Assembly (NCBI RefSeq): GCF_036227125.1
Contig: NZ_CP109435.1
Span: 2,976,001 to 3,040,000 of the forward strand
Source: Streptomyces sp. NBC_01485
GTDB lineage: Bacteria > Actinomycetota > Actinomycetes > Streptomycetales > Streptomycetaceae
Direction of reading: 5' to 3'
Length of the DNA: 64,000 nt
In this document: positions 60,750 through 64,000 of the stretch, one piece after another
How the letters are laid out: each line of letters opens with the position of its first letter
Position numbering within the stretch: position 1 is the stretch's first letter
Notes under the pieces: model-generated
Told to the model about the DNA's origin: nothing
Seen by the model: the letters and a program-made list of their open reading frames with translations, nothing else
Database searches by the model: none
Position numbers and translations under genes: made by a program

Positions 60750-60894
60750 GTGATGCCTCCTCGTAAGCGTTTCGCCACATGCGAGCGTCCCGCACGCGGC
60801 GCGGTGGGGGAAGGGGGACGTGCCCGATCAGCGCATGCCGGGCCGGGTTCCGGCCCGTTTGGGTGCACGGGGCGGGGCCGGGGTGCGGAGTTGA

Positions 60895-61098
60895 GGGCGG
60901 CTGGTGTGCGGGTTGGCGTGCGGGCGGGGGTGCGGGTCGGGTGCGGGTGCAGGTCGGGGTGCGGGTGCGGGCCCGGGTGCGGGTCGGGGTGCGGGCCCGG
61001 GTGCGGGCTGGGGTGCGGGTGCGGGCCCGGGTGCGGGTCGGGGTGCGGGTGCGGGTCCGGGGTGGGGGTGCGGGTGCGGGCGGGGGTGCGGGCGCCCG
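60895..61098 (+). repeat. G-rich tandem repeat in intergenic region
   Basis: About 200 bases of short units around GTGCGGG, interleaved with GTCGGGGTGCGGG and GCCCGGGTGCGGG. The plus strand has many G3-G5 runs. It lies between dgt and the oxidoreductase gene. Plus-strand frames read only Gly/Ala/Pro/Arg repeats and are not genes. Confidence 0.85.
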
Positions 61099-61099
61099 G

Positions 61100-62359
61100 T
61101 CAGCGTCTCGTCTGTGCCGTCAGGCGGGTGTGCAGCGAGCGGGCCGAGGCGTCGGTGAGGGAGGCGATCTGGTCGACGACGACGCGCTTGCGGGCCCGGT
61201 CGTCCGGTGCCCGGTCGAACAGGGCGCGGAACTGGGGGTCGAGGCCGTCGGGGGCGCGGACCGTGAGGGCCTCGGCGAGCTCGCTGATGACGACGCGCTG
61301 GTCGGCGCGCAGGAGTTCCTGTTCGGCGCGCTGCATGACGTACCGGTCGGCGACCGCCTTGAGGACCGCGCACTCCAGGCGCGCCTCGTCCGGGACGACG
61401 AGTTCGGCGTCGTAACGGGTCAGACGGCCCGTGCCGTGGCGGGTGCGGGTGGCGGCCTCGGCGGCGAGGCAGAAGCGGCCGATGAGCTGGCTGGTGGCGT
61501 CCTTCAGGCCGGCCTGGGCGACCGCCGTGCCGTCGTAGCCGTGCGGCCACCACTCCTGGTCGAGGAGGCGGTCTAGGGCGGCGGCGAGTTCGGCCGGATC
61601 GGTGTCGGCGGGGACGTAGCGGCCGATGGCGACCCGGAAGACCTCCTGGCGTTCCGGTTCGGCGTGCAGGCAGTTGGGGTCGATGTGTCCCGCGTGCAGG
61701 CCGTCCTCCACGTCGTGCACCGAGTACGCGACGTCGTCCGCCCAGTCCATGACCTGCGCCTCGAAGCAGGTGCGCGTGCCGGGGGCCTCCTTGCGGACCC
61801 AGTCGAAGACGGGCCTGTCGTCCTCGTAGACGCCGAACTTGCCGGACGCCGGGTCGGTGGGGTGGGCGCCGCGCGGCCAGGGGTACTTGGTGGCGGCGTC
61901 GAGGGTGGCCCGGGTGAGGTTGAGGCCGACGGAGCCCTCGTCGGTGAAGCGCTTGGGCTCGATGCGGGTGAGCAGGCGCAGCGACTGGGCGTTGCCCTCG
62001 AAGCCGCCGCAGTCCCGCGCGAAGTCGTTCAGGGCCTGTTCGCCGTTGTGGCCGAACGGGGGGTGGCCCAGGTCGTGGGAGAGGCAGGCCGCCTCGACCA
62101 GGTCGGGGTCGCAGCCGAGGGCCGCGCCGAGTTCGCGGCCCACCTGGGCGCACTCCAGGGAGTGGGTGAGGCGGGTGCGGGGGGTGGCGTCCCACACCTG
62201 GCTGCGGGTGCCCGGGGTGACTACCTGGGTTTTGCCCGCGAGTCTTCTCAGCGCCGAGGAGTGCAGGATTCTCGCGCGGTCGCGTTGGAAGGCGGTGCGG
62301 CCGGGGCGCTTGTCGGGTTCCGCCGCCCAGCGTTCGGTTGACGGCAAGTCGTAGGGCAT
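61100..62359 (-). CDS. dgt: Deoxyguanosinetriphosphate triphosphohydrolase-like protein
   Basis: A 419-residue HD-domain dNTPase. The metal ligands are visible as [16 protein letters not shown] (His), [16 protein letters not shown] (His-Asp) and [15 protein letters not shown] (Asp). It hydrolyses dNTPs to nucleosides and triphosphate in this family. Length and gene order match other Streptomyces, near dnaG. The ATG at 62359 is chosen by family start ([12 protein letters not shown]); its ribosome site is weak. Its stop is next to the G-rich repeat. Confidence 0.9.
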   Translation of the reverse strand: MPYDLPSTERWAAEPDKRPGRTAFQRDRARILHSSALRRLAGKTQVVTPGTRSQVWDATPRTRLTHSLECAQVGRELGAALGCDPDLVEAACLSHDLGHPPFGHNGEQALNDFARDCGGFEGNAQSLRLLTRIEPKRFTDEGSVGLNLTRATLDAATKYPWPRGAHPTDPASGKFGVYEDDRPVFDWVRKEAPGTRTCFEAQVMDWADDVAYSVHDVEDGLHAGHIDPNCLHAEPERQEVFRVAIGRYVPADTDPAELAAALDRLLDQEWWPHGYDGTAVAQAGLKDATSQLIGRFCLAAEAATRTRHGTGRLTRYDAELVVPDEARLECAVLKAVADRYVMQRAEQELLRADQRVVISELAEALTVRAPDGLDPQFRALFDRAPDDRARKRVVVDQIASLTDASARSLHTRLTAQTRR

Positions 62360-62496
62360 GTCTCGACAGTAGGCGGCGGTACTGACAAATGGGTGCCTAC
62401 TCGTCTGCCGGGTTCTGTGTGTGGGCGCGTGCGGGCCGGATGTGGTCGCTCGCGCCCACGCGGCGCAGCCGCAAATCGATACAGCCCCGCGCCCCT

Positions 62497-63276
62497 TCAG
62501 GCGGCGTTGGTCCCGGCCCCCATTGCAAGTGACTGGTCGTAGCGGTGGAGGAGGAGGTCGGCCATTGCCTGGTGGGTGCCCAGGGGGGCCGAGGCGATCC
62601 AGGGGGCTGCCTGCGCGCACTCCGTCGCGAAGCGGCCCGGGGCGGTGAAGCAGGAGGCCACGGCCACCCGGTCCCGGCCCCTTGCCGCCAGTGCGCGCAG
62701 CGCCGTCGGGACGGCCGGGGTGGCCGTCGAGGCGTACGCGGGGATGACCGGGACGCCCAGGCGGCGGGCCAGGAGGCGGGCGGTGCGGCGAGTGTCCACG
62801 GCCGAGTCCGGGTCGCGGGAGCCCGCCGCCGCGAGGACCACCGCGCTCGTCCGGCGCTCCGCCGCCGTCAGGTCCGTGCGCCAGCCCGCCTCGACCAGAC
62901 GGGTGTGGAGCGCCTCCACCAGCAGGGGGTGCGGGCCCAGCGGGGCCGCCACGCGCGCGCGTACCCGTGCCTTCGCCGCCATCTCGGGGATGTCCCGCTT
63001 GACGTGGTAGCCCCGGGCCAGCAGCAGGGGGACGAGGACGGCGTCCGGCGTGCCGTGGGCGTCGAGGTCGGCGAGGGTGTCCGTCAGCAGGGGCTCGTTG
63101 AGCTCGATGTGGCCGAGGTGGACCGGCAGGCCGGGGCGCTGCTCGCGGACGCGGTCCAGGAGCGTGCGGACGGTGCTCAGGGCGCGCGGGTCGCGGCTGC
63201 CGTGGGCGACGACGACCAGCGCGGGCGGGCCGGGACGCCGGCGGCCGTCGAGGTGAACGAGGCTTGGCTGGCTCAT
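62497..63276 (-). CDS. CbiX/sirohydrochlorin chelatase-like protein
   Basis: A 259-residue protein with two related halves, as in CbiX/SirB chelatases. The first half has [13 protein letters not shown] with the active His, and [17 protein letters not shown] with a second His. The second half has [13 protein letters not shown], where the His is missing. The first half is therefore probably catalytic, inserting Co2+ or Fe2+ into sirohydrochlorin. The C-terminus is Ala/Gly-rich. Alone in its neighbourhood; other cobalamin or siroheme genes are not seen. Confidence 0.85.
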   Translation of the reverse strand: MSQPSLVHLDGRRRPGPPALVVVAHGSRDPRALSTVRTLLDRVREQRPGLPVHLGHIELNEPLLTDTLADLDAHGTPDAVLVPLLLARGYHVKRDIPEMAAKARVRARVAAPLGPHPLLVEALHTRLVEAGWRTDLTAAERRTSAVVLAAAGSRDPDSAVDTRRTARLLARRLGVPVIPAYASTATPAVPTALRALAARGRDRVAVASCFTAPGRFATECAQAAPWIASAPLGTHQAMADLLLHRYDQSLAMGAGTNAA

Positions 63277-63478
63277 GGACCGATCCTGACGGCACGAGGT
63301 TGCACTCCGGTTGCCTGACCGTCACGAGTCTTTTCCGGTCGTTCACCGTGGGCGGGGCGGCGGTGTGAGATGCGATGTGAGATGCGGCTCGGCAGGCCGC
63401 TCGGTGAGGGGGCGAACCGGATCGGCGTCGGGTGCGTCTTGCGAGGCCGGAGGGGTTGTCGATCCGGGGGGACACCGT

Positions 63479-64000
63479 ATGAACATCCGTCTGAACGTCC
63501 GTCGACCGCGACTGCCGCGCACCCGTGCGGGGCGGCGCCGGCTGGTGCAGGGCGTGATGGCGGGGTGCGTGCTGGCGCTGCTGCCGGCCACCTGGCTGTA
63601 CGTGTCCACGGCCGACCGGCTCGGTACGACGGCCGACGCGCCGCGCACCGACGTCGCCGTCGTCTTCGGCGCCGGTCTGTGGGACGGCGAGCCGTCGCCG
63701 TATCTCGCGCACCGGCTGGACGCGGCGGCCACGCTGTACCGGGAGGGCCGGGTCAGGGTCGTGCTCGTGACCGGCGACAACAGCCGCGAGGACTACGACG
63801 AGCCCGACGCGATGCGTACGTACCTGACGAAGCACGGGGTGCCGGACGCGCGGATCGTCAGCGACTACGCCGGTTTCGACACCTGGGACTCCTGCGTCCG
63901 CGCCAAGAAGATCTTCGGCGTCGACCGGGCCGTACTGATCAGCCAGGGCTTCCACATCCGGCGCGCCGTCGCCCTGTGCCAGGCGGCGGGGGTGGACTCG
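63479..64000 (+). CDS. YdcF/SanA-like DUF218 membrane protein, 3' end outside window
   Basis: The open frame starts at ATG 63479 and runs to the window end (174 codons). An Arg-rich N-terminus and one TM segment ([18 protein letters not shown]) precede a DUF218 domain: [64 protein letters not shown] and [16 protein letters not shown]. SanA-type proteins affect cell-envelope barrier function. The C-terminus is not visible. Confidence 0.85.
   Translation, partial: MNIRLNVRRPRLPRTRAGRRRLVQGVMAGCVLALLPATWLYVSTADRLGTTADAPRTDVAVVFGAGLWDGEPSPYLAHRLDAAATLYREGRVRVVLVTGDNSREDYDEPDAMRTYLTKHGVPDARIVSDYAGFDTWDSCVRAKKIFGVDRAVLISQGFHIRRAVALCQAAGVDS

Noticed and set aside
60779..61576. Plus-strand frames of Gly/Ala/Pro/Arg repeats
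   Set aside because: They come from the G-rich tandem repeat and the antisense of dgt; no ribosome site or protein-like sequence.
62360..63955. Upstream extension of the dgt frame to 951 codons
   Set aside because: The extra part runs antisense through the CbiX gene and into the YdcF gene; the family start matches the ATG at 62359.

Overview
The window is high-GC actinobacterial chromosome, almost certainly Streptomyces. The evidence is GC-rich codon use, GTG starts, Streptomyces-type small DUF proteins, and a conserved core block on the right (tRNA-Asn pair, FGGY kinase, ABC exporter pair, hrdA-like sigma factor, dnaG, dgt). It has two parts that meet at a CAT-anticodon tRNA gene (49789-49862). 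A tyrosine integrase ends 128 bp from the tRNA 3' end, so everything to its left reads as an integrated element whose far end lies outside the window. I saw no second copy of the tRNA 3' end by eye.

Left part, 1-12.5 kb: a mostly coupled minus-strand operon that ends in FxLD-type class I lanthipeptide genes (precursor, LanB, LanC cut by the window edge). It also carries two endonuclease/exonuclease/phosphatase-fold proteins and a run of small Streptomyces DUF genes. A divergent XRE-type regulator, an acetyltransferase and a gamma-glutamylcyclotransferase-like gene face away from it. Whether this block belongs to the integrated element cannot be decided here.

Middle, 12.8-27 kb: a minus-strand phage head module (terminase subunits, portal, scaffold-like protein, decoration protein, E-type major capsid, MuF-like protein) without any recognisable tail, baseplate or lysis gene. 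Cargo genes sit in its gaps: a SIR2-fold protein, a metallophosphoesterase with an unknown N-terminal domain, an SRA-like/PD-(D/E)XK nuclease, a small membrane peptide and an unknown gene. All except the SIR2 gene run antisense to the head genes. A duplicated portal 5' end flanks the nuclease cargo.

Middle-right, 27.3-38.1 kb: a defence island with a MORC-like GHKL ATPase, a Z1 helicase, a DUF4420 PD-(D/E)XK protein and an AIPR protein in one coupled operon. An unknown gene, an AbrB-type protein, a Vsr-like endonuclease and a C5-cytosine methyltransferase with an endonuclease III-like C-terminal domain follow.

Right end of the element, 38.5-49.7 kb: early or maintenance functions. These are three ParB-fold genes (one fused to a methyltransferase domain), an N6-adenine-type methyltransferase, small coupled ORFs, an HTH regulator with a multi-TM partner, a serine recombinase lacking its catalytic domain, an excisionase-like HTH gene and the integrase. 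Together the element looks like a capsid-encoding phage satellite or a tail-less prophage that carries several anti-phage systems. From 49.8 kb on the sequence is ordinary conserved chromosome.
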